From NCBI GenBank assembly GCA_017308575.1, contig JAFKEQ010000001.1, positions 496,001 through 560,000 on the forward strand: a stretch of 64,000 nt of DNA. Direction: 5' to 3'. How positions within the stretch are numbered: the first letter of the stretch is position 1; each line of letters opens with the position of its first letter. The notes under the pieces were generated by a model. It ran no database searches. It had not been told where the DNA came from and saw only the letters and a program-made list of their open reading frames with translations. This DNA comes from Afipia sp. (GTDB lineage: Bacteria > Pseudomonadota > Alphaproteobacteria > Rhizobiales > Xanthobacteraceae). A program made the translations under genes and the position numbers. Shown here one piece after another: positions 43,415 to 52,043 of the stretch.

Positions 43415-43549
43415 GGCTGGCTCCTGTCAGTGCCTGCTCTCCCCAAGCAGGCGCAAAACGAAAGGGGAGGCCGGTTTCCCGTCTCCCCTTCGAGCCTTCC
43501 AGTGCTCTGCCGGTTCAACGAGACCCGGCAGACGCGATGTGTCTACCGT

Positions 43550-43819
43550 TTATTCAGCCGCGTCCGCCATCGGAATAACCGAGACGAAGGTGCGGCCGTT
43601 GGCTTTGGCGCGGAATTCAACTTTGCCTTCGACCTTGGCGAACAAGGTGTGATCCGTGCCCATGCCGACGTTAAGGCCGGGATGCCAGGTGGTGCCGCGC
43701 TGACGCGCGATGATGTTACCGGGGATCACGTGCTCGCCGCCGAACGCCTTGACGCCAAGACGCTTGCCCGCCGAGTCGCGGCCGTTGCGCGATGAACCGC
43801 CTGCTTTTTTGTGAGCCAT
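43550..43819 (-). CDS. rpmA: 50S ribosomal protein L27
   Basis: 89 residues. [24 protein letters not shown] is the invariant L27 N-terminus near the peptidyl-transferase centre; there is no Firmicutes-type leader peptide. It follows rplU after 56 bases. A GC-rich inverted repeat (aaggggag / ctcccctt, 43462-43490) after the stop may end the transcript. Confidence 0.97.
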   Translation of the reverse strand: MAHKKAGGSSRNGRDSAGKRLGVKAFGGEHVIPGNIIARQRGTTWHPGLNVGMGTDHTLFAKVEGKVEFRAKANGRTFVSVIPMADAAE

Positions 43820-43875
43820 AGCTCGTCTCCAAAATTCTCTGTCAGTGTATAGACCGATTCCCCGAAGGAATCATT

Positions 43876-44256
43876 TCACTTTTCATCGCTCGCGGCGGCG
43901 ACCTTCTTTTCCTTCTTCGGGCGCGGACCCACGCTGGGAGCCTTGCCGTCGGTGAGGATTTCGGTCACGCGGATCACGGTGATCTCGTCGCGATAGCCGC
44001 GCTTGCGCTTCGAATTCTTGCGGCGGCGCTTCTTGAAGGCGATGACCTTCGCGCCACGCTTGTGGTCCAGCACTTCCGCCGCCACGGACGCGCCGCCCAC
44101 GAACGGAGCGCCGAGGACCGGCGTATCGCCGCCCACCACCAGCACTTCGCCAAGCTGCACGATCGTGCCGACGTCGCCGGCGATCTTTCCAATTTCAAGC
44201 ACATCATCCGGAACGACGCGGAACTGCCGGCCGCCGGTTTTGATGACTGCGAACAT
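43876..44256 (-). CDS. rplU: 50S ribosomal protein L21
   Basis: 126 residues. MFAVIKTGGRQFRV at the start and KVIAFKKRRRKNSKRKRGYRDEIT near residues 70-95 are diagnostic. A Lys-rich C-terminal tail extends about 25 residues past the usual end. It is the first gene of rplU-rpmA. Confidence 0.97.
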   Translation of the reverse strand: MFAVIKTGGRQFRVVPDDVLEIGKIAGDVGTIVQLGEVLVVGGDTPVLGAPFVGGASVAAEVLDHKRGAKVIAFKKRRRKNSKRKRGYRDEITVIRVTEILTDGKAPSVGPRPKKEKKVAAASDEK

Positions 44257-44411
44257 CTTTTTATTCCTTCATGTTCGATTCCGGCGCTCGGATTGATCCG
44301 GGCCGGCTTCTTGTTCAGTCGATAAGGGTTCAGGGATTTGCGGAGCCTTGGCGTCGAGGCCCGGGCAACGCAAAACAAACGGCGCGAGAAAACCCGCGCC
44401 GGTTTGCGGGA

Positions 44412-44439
44412 GTTATAGCGGTGACGAGGGCCGAGTCAA
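44412..44439 (-). promoter_or_regulatory. Candidate sigma-70 promoter for rplU-rpmA
   Basis: On the minus strand TTGACT (44439-44434) and TATAAC (44417-44412) are separated by 16 bases. Transcription would start near 44405, giving a leader of about 150 bases that contains a GC-rich inverted segment (cccgcaaaccggcgcgggtt). This is the best promoter match in the window. Confidence 0.55.
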
Positions 44440-44587
44440 GGAAAAGTGGCCTTAAAATAAGGCTTTTTCGGCCAATTCGGCCGTATTCTCAGGACTTTGG
44501 AGGCTCCGGGCGGCCTTGCGGCGTCTTGTATGAAACCATCCGGTTCCCTCGCCGTTGACCCCCCACACAATGGCAGGGGCGAATGGA

Positions 44588-45664
44588 ATGGCTGAGGCCG
44601 CACCGACAACCGCAGGAATCGGCAATCATGGGGCGGCGCGGCTGCCCTCCGTGGATATCGACAGCTACAACATCGAGCTGAAGGACGACGAGGGATTTCT
44701 GGGGGACCGCGCCAGCAAGGGCGCCTTCAAGGATATCCTCGACAAGTGGCGCAAGCCGCTGAAAAAGAACGGCGAGGATCCGTTCGGCGGCGAGGCCAGC
44801 GAAGACATCAGCAAGAAACAGCTCGACGCGATGCTCGGCAGCGATGACGCCGAAGCCGCCGCGCTGGTGCACAGCGCCATCGAGGAATTTGCCCAGGAAC
44901 TGGCCTATGTCACCCGGCGCTTTCTCAAGACCAAGGCGTGGGACAAGACCGAAGCGATCATCGTCGGCGGCGGCTTCCGGCAAAGCCGGATCGGTGAACT
45001 CGCGATCGCGCGCGCCAGCATCATCCTTGCCGCAGAAGGCGAAAAAGCCAGTCTCATTCCGATCCGGTTTCACCCTGACGAAGCAGCCCTGATCGGCTGC
45101 GCGCATCTGGCGCCGTCATGGATTTTCGAGGGGCATGACAGCCTGCTGGCGGTGGACATCGGCGGCACCAACATCCGTTGCGGGGTGGTGGAAACACGCC
45201 AAAAGAAGACGCCGGATCTGTCCAAGGCATCGGTCTGGAAATCCGAACTGTGGCGCCACGCCGACGACGAGCCGAGCCGCGAAGGCGCAGTGAAGAAGCT
45301 CGCGGGAATGCTCAAGGACCTGCTGAAACAGGCCGAGGCGGAGGGCTTCAAGCTTGCGCCGTTTATCGGCGTATCCTGTCCCGGCGTGATCGACGCCGAC
45401 GGCGCGATCGAGAAGGGTGCGCAGAACCTTCCCGGCAATTGGGAAAGCAGCAAGTTCAACCTGCCGGCGAGCCTGATCGAGGCCATTCCCACCATCCGCG
45501 ATCACGACACCGCGGTGCTGATGCACAACGACGGCGTGGTGCAGGGCCTTAGCGAAATCCCTTTCATGCAGGACTACAAACGCTGGGGAATCCTCACCAT
45601 CGGGACCGGGCTCGGCAATGCGCGGTTCACCATGCGTAACCCGCGGGACAAAAAGAAGAGCTGA
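44588..45664 (+). CDS. ROK-family sugar-kinase-like protein with permuted domain order
   Basis: 358 residues from ATG 44588, which has aggggc eight bases upstream; an ATG at 44570 is also possible. Residues about 85-180 resemble the C-terminal half of a ROK kinase (IIVGGGFRQSRIGELA near 124, DEAALIGCAHLAPSW near 165). The classical N-terminal half follows: phosphate loop AVDIGGTNIRCGVVE near 188-202, SCPGVIDADG near 262, the catalytic-Asp-like HND at 313-315 and the second phosphate motif IGTGLG at 338-343. The chain then ends. In normal ROK proteins DIGGT is at the start and GGG near the end, so the order looks circularly permuted. The zinc motif of many ROK proteins is absent. Substrate and activity are unknown. 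Confidence 0.8.
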   Translation: MAEAAPTTAGIGNHGAARLPSVDIDSYNIELKDDEGFLGDRASKGAFKDILDKWRKPLKKNGEDPFGGEASEDISKKQLDAMLGSDDAEAAALVHSAIEEFAQELAYVTRRFLKTKAWDKTEAIIVGGGFRQSRIGELAIARASIILAAEGEKASLIPIRFHPDEAALIGCAHLAPSWIFEGHDSLLAVDIGGTNIRCGVVETRQKKTPDLSKASVWKSELWRHADDEPSREGAVKKLAGMLKDLLKQAEAEGFKLAPFIGVSCPGVIDADGAIEKGAQNLPGNWESSKFNLPASLIEAIPTIRDHDTAVLMHNDGVVQGLSEIPFMQDYKRWGILTIGTGLGNARFTMRNPRDKKKS

Positions 45665-45691
45665 AGGCGGCGCGCTTGCAATCTTTGCCGA

Positions 45692-46012
45692 TTGCAGGCC
45701 GGTGGCCTGACCCGCAAGATTTCGATTTATTTGCGTTGGCGGGCCACCGATTTCAGGCCGGCGCGGCGTTTCATACGCACGTTTTTATCCGCGCTTTTGA
45801 TCGCATCGGGTGCAATGGCCGCTGCATTCGTGTCCAGTTCAAATCCCGCGTTTGCGCACGTTCGCGGCCTCCGCTGAAGCCAAGTCCGGCCCACGCGCCG
45901 GCTGCCGCGACCATTGGCGGAGGCGGAAAGTGCTTTTTCTTCAATGGGAAACGTTACTGCGAAGAGTGCCGACCCGTTCAGGGTTCATGTGTGATTTATT
46001 TGGCCTGGGGCG
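45692..46012 (+). pseudogene. Possible broken small secreted Cys-rich protein gene
   Basis: One frame encodes a signal-peptide-like end (FIRTFLSALLIASGAMAAAF, then NPAFAHVRG) that stops at a TGA near 45875. Directly afterwards a second frame reads KPSPAHAPAAATIGGGGKCF followed by FFNGKRYCEECRPVQGSC. Joining the two needs a single frameshift. It may be a decayed secreted protein gene just before the tRNA, or chance. The rest of the 437-base gap shows nothing. Confidence 0.3.
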
Positions 46013-46101
46013 ACGAAAACGCGCCCCATGCCTTGTCTGGACTCCTATCCTCGCATAGAACACGGCCCGCAACCCGGCGAAGCATCGCCGTTTTGGCGCC
46101 T

Positions 46102-46193
<92 letters not shown>

Positions 46194-46280
46194 CAGCCGT
46201 TTAGGCCCCTGAAAATCCAATTTTATCTATAGAATAAGGCATTTCTAAAAAGGCCGGTGGTACACAGGAGTGGACACACC

Positions 46281-47873
46281 GTGAGCCTCAACATGCTTCA
46301 ACCCATCAAAAAAGACCACACGAAGAACTACTGGTTTCGTCGGCGTGTGCCGGCGAAATACCGCAAGTTCGGCATGCCGTCGGAGATCAAGTTCTCGCTC
46401 GGAACCGCAGATTGGGACGAGGCGGTGCTGCGCTGCCAGGAAGAGAATCTGAAGCTGGAGCGCACCTGGCGCGCCAATCTCGAAGGCGAGCCGCCCTCGG
46501 ACCTTTCGCACATGCAGATCAACGCGCTCGCAGGCGAGTTCTACAACGAGATGGTGGCGAGCCATCGCGACGAGCCTGGCCGTCCCATCCTTTGGGAAGA
46601 ATCGCTGCGCGCGCTGGAGAAGAAGAAGACGCGGCTGATCAGCATCCAACCGGTCGGCGTGCACCTGCGCTTCGCGTTCGGCGACGAAGCGCGCGAGTTC
46701 CTGGCCCGTCGGCGCCTGAAACTGGTCGGTGACAGATTCGAAACCTTCATCAAGGCGTACGTCAAGGCTAAGGAGCATGCGAGCAGGGTGCTGCTTCGCC
46801 ACGCGGAGGGCGATTACACCCCCGATCCGGAGCAGGCGAAATATCCCGCGCTCCAGTTGACCGAGCCGAAGAAGCCCTTCGAGGGCCTGTGGACCGAATT
46901 CTGCGAGGCGAAGAAGATTTCAGCGTCGACCAAGAAGAAATGGCGTCCGTATTTCTCGGCGTTGATGCTTCGGGTCGGGTCGAGCGACATGAACCTCGTC
47001 ACCGAGCAGCATCTGCTGGATTGGCGGGACGCGCTGCTGGCGACGAAGCTGTCACCCATCACCGTCAAGGACGGTTACATCGCCGCCGCGAAGGCCTTCT
47101 TCGGCTGGTGCAAGCGGATGAAGAAGCTGCGAAGCGACCCGAGCGCGGAAGTCGTCGTCGACGTCAGCGAAAAGCATGAGACCAAGATGCGCGGTTTCAC
47201 GGACAAGGAAGCCGCGATCATCCTGTCCGCCGCGTTGGCTCCTATGAGCAAGCTGATGGCGCGGGAGAATGCCGCGGCGCGCCGGTGGGTGCCGTGGATC
47301 TGCGCCTATACCGGAGCCCGCGTCAACGAGATCACGCAGCTTCGGGCCAGCGACGTCCTGAACGTGGACGGCATCGATTGCATCCGCATAACGCCCGAGG
47401 CCGGAACCGTGAAGACGCTGCGGGAGCGCGTCGTTCCGATCCATCCGCATCTGGTCGAGCAAGGATTTCTCGACTTCGCTCGGATGAAGAAGGGCAAGGC
47501 GCCGCTGTTCTATTCCGTCGCGCGGCAGCGCAACCCGGACCGGAAGAATCCGACCTACACGTCGGTCGGCAACAAATTGGCCGAGTGGGTTCGTGAACTC
47601 GGCATCAAGGACCCACGGGTCGCGCCGAACCATGGTTGGCGCCATCGCTTCAAGACCGCGGGCCGCAAGGCGAGGATGGACTGGCTGATCCTCGACGCCA
47701 TCCAGGGGCACGCGCCCCGCACCGAGGGCGAGGAGTATGGCGAAGTGCCGCCGGACGTCATGCAGCCAGAGATCCTGAAGCATCCGAGATACGATGTTGC
47801 TGCCGGAAAACTCCGCGACCGGCGAGGCGATGCGAACAGGAGCCGTGCCGGGAAAACGAAGGAGCCGGCGTGA
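46281..47873 (+). CDS. Tyrosine-family site-specific integrase with N-terminal DUF6538 domain
   Basis: About 530 residues from GTG 46281, preceded by aggag at 46266-46270; the frame is open from 46257. The N-terminus KNYWFRRRVPAKYRKFG matches DUF6538-type phage/island integrases. The catalytic domain has Arg in TGARVNEITQLR, then HGWRHRFKT, then QGHAPRTEGEEYG with probable nucleophile Tyr in that last segment. It sits directly after tRNA-Ser and reads away from it, the usual arrangement for an enzyme that integrates into the tRNA 3' end. Confidence 0.9.
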   Translation: MSLNMLQPIKKDHTKNYWFRRRVPAKYRKFGMPSEIKFSLGTADWDEAVLRCQEENLKLERTWRANLEGEPPSDLSHMQINALAGEFYNEMVASHRDEPGRPILWEESLRALEKKKTRLISIQPVGVHLRFAFGDEAREFLARRRLKLVGDRFETFIKAYVKAKEHASRVLLRHAEGDYTPDPEQAKYPALQLTEPKKPFEGLWTEFCEAKKISASTKKKWRPYFSALMLRVGSSDMNLVTEQHLLDWRDALLATKLSPITVKDGYIAAAKAFFGWCKRMKKLRSDPSAEVVVDVSEKHETKMRGFTDKEAAIILSAALAPMSKLMARENAAARRWVPWICAYTGARVNEITQLRASDVLNVDGIDCIRITPEAGTVKTLRERVVPIHPHLVEQGFLDFARMKKGKAPLFYSVARQRNPDRKNPTYTSVGNKLAEWVRELGIKDPRVAPNHGWRHRFKTAGRKARMDWLILDAIQGHAPRTEGEEYGEVPPDVMQPEILKHPRYDVAAGKLRDRRGDANRSRAGKTKEPA

Positions 47874-48056
47874 CCGCCCACTTTGCGGGTTGAGAACGGC
47901 CGAGGCGATCGTCGGACGACTTATCCGACGGATCCGATCCGCCAAGCCTCGCGTCCTGAGTGGCCCGCCGCCGACCGTCGGGCCGAGTGATACCCGCCTG
48001 ATCACGCCGTCATTGTGTTATGCAGTCAAAGGCCCGATATTGGGGGCGGAGAACGC

Positions 48057-48389
48057 ATGGATAAGGTCGTCACCATAGCAGAGAGGGACGCGCGCGAAGC
48101 AGCGCGGCGACGATCGGCTGCGGACGCGATCATCGCGAAACTGAAGGCATTTGCGATTTCGCGCGGCGGCCGGTTCCTTGTGTTCGGATCGGCGGCGGTG
48201 GATGCCATGTCGTCCGAGAGCGATCTGGATGTCGTCGTCGATTTTCCATCGGATCGCGAAGGCGAAGCCGTCGACTTCGTTGAAGACTTGTCACGAATTC
48301 ACGACCTGCCTGTCGATTATTACTTGAGATCGTTGGCAAGCGAGCGGTTCCTCGCCCGGATAGCGAATGAAGCGGTGACGCTGTCATGA
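48057..48389 (+). CDS. MntA-like nucleotidyltransferase (probable antitoxin)
   Basis: 110 residues from ATG 48057. A minimal nucleotidyltransferase fold with FGSAAVDAMSSESDLDVVVD, which satisfies the GSx10DxD pattern of MntA antitoxins. MntA proteins neutralise HepT RNases by AMPylating a Tyr in the HepT motif. The stop overlaps the next ATG as ATGA (48386-48389), as expected for a toxin-antitoxin pair. Confidence 0.82.
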   Translation: MDKVVTIAERDAREAARRRSAADAIIAKLKAFAISRGGRFLVFGSAAVDAMSSESDLDVVVDFPSDREGEAVDFVEDLSRIHDLPVDYYLRSLASERFLARIANEAVTLS

Positions 48390-48916
48390 GCGACCCGCGT
48401 TGGACGGATGTCGATGCTGATATCGACCATGCCATTCTGCAGATCGGAAACGCCGTTCGCGCGTTCGACCGCGGAGGCTTCGATTCTCCGGACCTCGACG
48501 CGGTATGGGAACGGTCCAATGCGTTTCTCCATGGGATGGAGACCGGGTATTCGCTGCTGGAAGCCGCATTGGAGAAGATCCTTTCCATTTTGAAGGAAAA
48601 GAGCCCGGTCGAGGGGCAGCACTCGCACAGGGATCTCGTCGAGCGGGTCTCAAGGCAGATGACCGGCGTTAACGCGAGGCCTGCGATCATCGACGCAGAT
48701 CTCAAGAAGGACTTGCTCGAACTTTTGAGGATGCGCCATAGGGCTCGGAAGGTCATCTACGACGACTTCGACGCGTCGAAGGCGGGGCCTTCGGTCGAGG
48801 CCGCGCGACGGGTCCTGATCGGGCTCCGGGACGCGATCGCTGCGTTCAAGGCTGCGGTGGATCCGGAGCCTGGCGAGGACGACGAAAATTCCGCGTCGTC
48901 ACGGCCTCGCATCTGA
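48386..48916 (+). CDS. HepT-like toxin partner with altered RX4HXY motif
   Basis: 176-residue, mostly helical protein. A segment RMRHRARKVIYDDFD lies where HepT toxins carry the RX4HXY RNase motif. Here Lys takes the place of His and the Tyr is one residue further on, so RNase activity may be weakened or the family branch differs. It is coupled to the MntA-like gene upstream. The name rests on context and partial motif, not on a clear whole-length match. Confidence 0.6.
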   Translation: MSDPRWTDVDADIDHAILQIGNAVRAFDRGGFDSPDLDAVWERSNAFLHGMETGYSLLEAALEKILSILKEKSPVEGQHSHRDLVERVSRQMTGVNARPAIIDADLKKDLLELLRMRHRARKVIYDDFDASKAGPSVEAARRVLIGLRDAIAAFKAAVDPEPGEDDENSASSRPRI

Positions 48917-49312
48917 CGCCAGCCATATCGCGCCGAAGTCGGCTTCCGATATGCACTGGACCTGGTACGGCGATGGCGCGGTACCATTTCGTCGCACACC
49001 GAAAATATCGCGTCGTTTTCCGATTGTGCGACCAGCCCATGAGCGTCGGCAGGGAGCGAGGCATTCACATCCTCTGCCGTTTGGATCCGGATAGGCATCG
49101 CCACCGCGAGGTCTACAGTTCGAAGCATCAGGCGGTCCGACGTTGTTCATGCGATGCGTACGGCATCATCGGCCCGTTTCTTCGCTGCCGGCGAACAAGG
49201 CGCCGGCCCCGTACCGATCCTCCCAAGCAGAATCCGACTTCGCTCGGCCATTGCAAAGATGGGAGGCAGTCAGCTATCGGTTGTGTGGGGGATCGGCGGG
49301 GGCGAGCTTTTC
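48917..49312. other. 396-base gap before the qat operon; no gene seen
   Basis: Frames here are Arg/Cys-rich and show no family resemblance or ribosome sites. The stretch probably carries the promoter for qatABCD. A plus-strand frame runs into qatA from 49154 but adds no recognisable domain. Confidence 0.5.
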
Positions 49313-51181
49313 ATGTGGCATGACAACGAGACGGAGCGCGACTTCCTGAATTTTTCGGGCGTCGCGGACACCGTGGCCGAGATCGTCGTGCAGGCGCGAG
49401 GGCGCCCGGTCTCGATCGGGGTGTCCGGTTCGTGGGGTATCGGCAAGTCGTCGATGATCAAGCTCATCCGGGCGTCCGTCGCCGCGCGCCCCCTCCCTGC
49501 CGGCGAGCGGCAGTTCGTCTTCGTCGAATTCAATGCTTGGCTGTATCAGGGCTACGACGATGCGCGGGCGGCGCTGATGGACGTCATCGCTTCGAAGCTG
49601 GAGGCGGAGGCGGCCGCGCGCGCGACCGCCGTCGACAAGACGAAGGCGTTGCTGAAGCGCGTCAACTGGCTACGGGCCGCCAAACTCGTCGCCGTGCCTG
49701 CGATCTCGCTCGCGCTCGGCCTGCCGCCGACGGGCCTGGTCGGCGACGTGATCGGCCTCGGCCGTCGGGCCTTCGACGAAGGCCTCGGCGGCAACCTAGC
49801 CAAGGATGCCGAAGCCGCGGCGGGCAAGGTCGCGGACGCTGCAGGCGGACTCCTGGATCCGAAGCCCGACGAGTCGCCGCCGAAACAGATCCAGGCTCTC
49901 CGGGATTCGTTCGAGGACATCCTCGAGGAGTTGGGGATCACGCTGGTGGTCCTGATCGACGATCTCGACCGCTGTCTTCCGGAGACCACGATCTCGACCC
50001 TCGAGGCCATCCGTCTCTTCCTGTTCCTGAAGAACACCGCTTTCGTCATCGCCGCCGACAACGACATGATCAAGCACGCGGTCCGCAAGCATTTCGGCGG
50101 CATCCAAGACGATCTGTTGGTCACCAACTATTTCGACAAGCTGATCCAGGTACCGATTCGGGTCCCGCCGCTCGGAACGCAGGAAGTGCGCGCGTACATG
50201 ATGTTGCTGTTCGTGGAGAACAGCGTCCTGGACGGTGAGATCCAGGAGAAGATCCGCGTCGGCATCTGCAATCAGCTTCGCCGGACGTGGGAAGGCAAGC
50301 GCGTCGACCGGGCGTTCGTCCAGACGCTTCATGATCCGATGCCGGACGAACTGATCGGCAAGTTCGATACCGCGGACCGCCTCGCCCCGTTGATGACGAC
50401 CGCGTCCGGCATCGCCGGCAATCCCCGTTTAATCAAAAGATTCCTGAATGCGCTGTCCATACGGATGTCGATCTCGACCGCTCAAGGCGTCGGTGTCGAC
50501 GAAGCTGTGCTTGCCAAGCTCATGCTGTTCGAACGTCTAGGGGACACGAAGGCCTATGCTTCGTTGATCTCCGCGGTCGGTGCCAGCGAGTCCGGGAAAC
50601 CCGCGTTCCTCGGCGAGTGGGAGGAAGCCGCAAATGCGGGCAAGGAGCTCGATCTCCCGTCCCCGTGGAACGCTCCGTTCGTGCGGGAGTGGCTGACGTT
50701 GCCGCCGGCCCTCGCGGAGGTCGACCTCAGAGGCGCGTTATACGTCAGCCGCGAGCATGTCGCGCTGGTCACTTCCGAGGATCGCCTGTCGTCAGAGGCC
50801 GCGGAACTGTTGACCGCTCTGCTGCAGAATCCGGAGATGGCGGCGCGCCTCAAACCGCGGCTGCAGACGGTGCAGCGGCTCGAGACGGCCGTGATCATGG
50901 ATCGTCTGCTGGAGAAGGCACGGCAGGAGCAGGAATGGGGCGTGCCGCCGATACTGGAGGCCTGCCTGGCCTTGTCGGAGGTGGATCCGCCTCAGGGCAG
51001 TCGTCTCGCGGCCTTTCTCGCCGAGCGGCCGGCCGCGCAGGTCAAACCCAACATCGTACCGAAGATCGCCGATCAGCCCTGGGCTCGAGGTGTGCTGGAG
51101 AAGTGGGACGGTCTTGACGTGTCGAGGCCGGTCAAGAACGCAATCAAGAGAACGTTTGAAAATGGGAACGTCGCAATCTAG
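49313..51181 (+). CDS. qatA: QatA, KAP-family P-loop NTPase of the Qat defence system
   Basis: 622 residues from ATG 49313 (MWHDNETERDFLNFSGVADT). KAP ATPase with Walker A GVSGSWGIGKSSM near residue 41, Walker B LVVLIDDLDRCLPE near 205, and GNPRLIKRFLNAL as the sensor region near 370. A partly hydrophobic insertion (AAKLVAVPAISLALGLPP) near residues 120-140 is typical of KAP proteins, many of which contact the membrane. QatA is required for anti-phage protection. It overlaps qatB by 20 bases. Confidence 0.93.
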   Translation: MWHDNETERDFLNFSGVADTVAEIVVQARGRPVSIGVSGSWGIGKSSMIKLIRASVAARPLPAGERQFVFVEFNAWLYQGYDDARAALMDVIASKLEAEAAARATAVDKTKALLKRVNWLRAAKLVAVPAISLALGLPPTGLVGDVIGLGRRAFDEGLGGNLAKDAEAAAGKVADAAGGLLDPKPDESPPKQIQALRDSFEDILEELGITLVVLIDDLDRCLPETTISTLEAIRLFLFLKNTAFVIAADNDMIKHAVRKHFGGIQDDLLVTNYFDKLIQVPIRVPPLGTQEVRAYMMLLFVENSVLDGEIQEKIRVGICNQLRRTWEGKRVDRAFVQTLHDPMPDELIGKFDTADRLAPLMTTASGIAGNPRLIKRFLNALSIRMSISTAQGVGVDEAVLAKLMLFERLGDTKAYASLISAVGASESGKPAFLGEWEEAANAGKELDLPSPWNAPFVREWLTLPPALAEVDLRGALYVSREHVALVTSEDRLSSEAAELLTALLQNPEMAARLKPRLQTVQRLETAVIMDRLLEKARQEQEWGVPPILEACLALSEVDPPQGSRLAAFLAERPAAQVKPNIVPKIADQPWARGVLEKWDGLDVSRPVKNAIKRTFENGNVAI

Positions 51182-52043
51182 CGGTGGGCCGGGGCCAGGC
51201 GTGCCGATGGTTCCGCCCTGGACGCCGCCATCGCCGCCACCCGAGCCGCAAGTGCCCGAACCGGGTACTCCCGACCCATCGCCGCCGCCGCCGCCCGATG
51301 AGCAGCAGCCGTCGCCGCCGATCCCAACGCCTCCGGCTGTCCCGCTGACGGCGGCGCCGCCCGTGGCGCCCGCAGCACGCTTCCGGGGCACGCGGCGCAG
51401 CCTCGGAGACTACGCCCGCAGCGGCAACCGGGACGATCTGAAGAAGGCGCTCGGACACTACGTCCGCAGCGGTTACTCCGGCTCGGCGACCGCCTCGGCC
51501 AGGCTTGGAGGGACCGCGGCGACGGCGCAGTCGCTCGGTAGTGCGCTGTCGAACATCGCCGCCGGCCAGCCTGCCACGGCTGGAAGTCCGCTCGATCCGG
51601 CGCTTCTTGCTGGCCGCTCCGCGCGGGAGGTCATGGACGCGGTCGTCGAGGCGGTTCGTCCCACCGACGGCACACAGGACGCGGAGGCGGCGCGCGCGGC
51701 CATTCGCGACGCGTTGTCCGAACTGCTCACGCACTACCCCGAAGCGGACCTCTTGAATCTCGATTCCGAACAGAGAGACTTCGTCATAGAGCGATATGCC
51801 GCAATGGACGTCTTCCGACGGTTCGAACTGGATGTCGGCGTCGCGATCAGCGAAAAATCGCCGACCGCGACCGTGGCGCTCGCGCGTCTCAGGGATGCCA
51901 GGGACTACGTGAAGGAGATCGTCGGCGCGGAATTCCGGAAGCTGCGCGACGCAGGGAAACGGCTGACGGTGGACAGGATCAACCGTGTCGTGAGCGAGGC
52001 CGTCAGGGAAACCTGCATCGTTTTCGAGGGCTACGCGGAATGA
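51162..52043 (+). CDS. qatB: QatB, associated protein of the Qat defence system
   Basis: 293 residues from ATG 51162, inside the end of qatA. The N-terminus MGTSQSSGGPGPGVPMVPPW and the following Pro-rich stretch (about residues 15-65) are characteristic of QatB. The rest is a helical domain (ARFRGTRRSLGDYARSGNRD, then repeated Y-R-SGYSGSATA). QatB has no established enzymatic activity; current models treat it as the partner or substrate modified by QatC. It overlaps qatC by ATGA. Confidence 0.92.
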   Translation: MGTSQSSGGPGPGVPMVPPWTPPSPPPEPQVPEPGTPDPSPPPPPDEQQPSPPIPTPPAVPLTAAPPVAPAARFRGTRRSLGDYARSGNRDDLKKALGHYVRSGYSGSATASARLGGTAATAQSLGSALSNIAAGQPATAGSPLDPALLAGRSAREVMDAVVEAVRPTDGTQDAEAARAAIRDALSELLTHYPEADLLNLDSEQRDFVIERYAAMDVFRRFELDVGVAISEKSPTATVALARLRDARDYVKEIVGAEFRKLRDAGKRLTVDRINRVVSEAVRETCIVFEGYAE

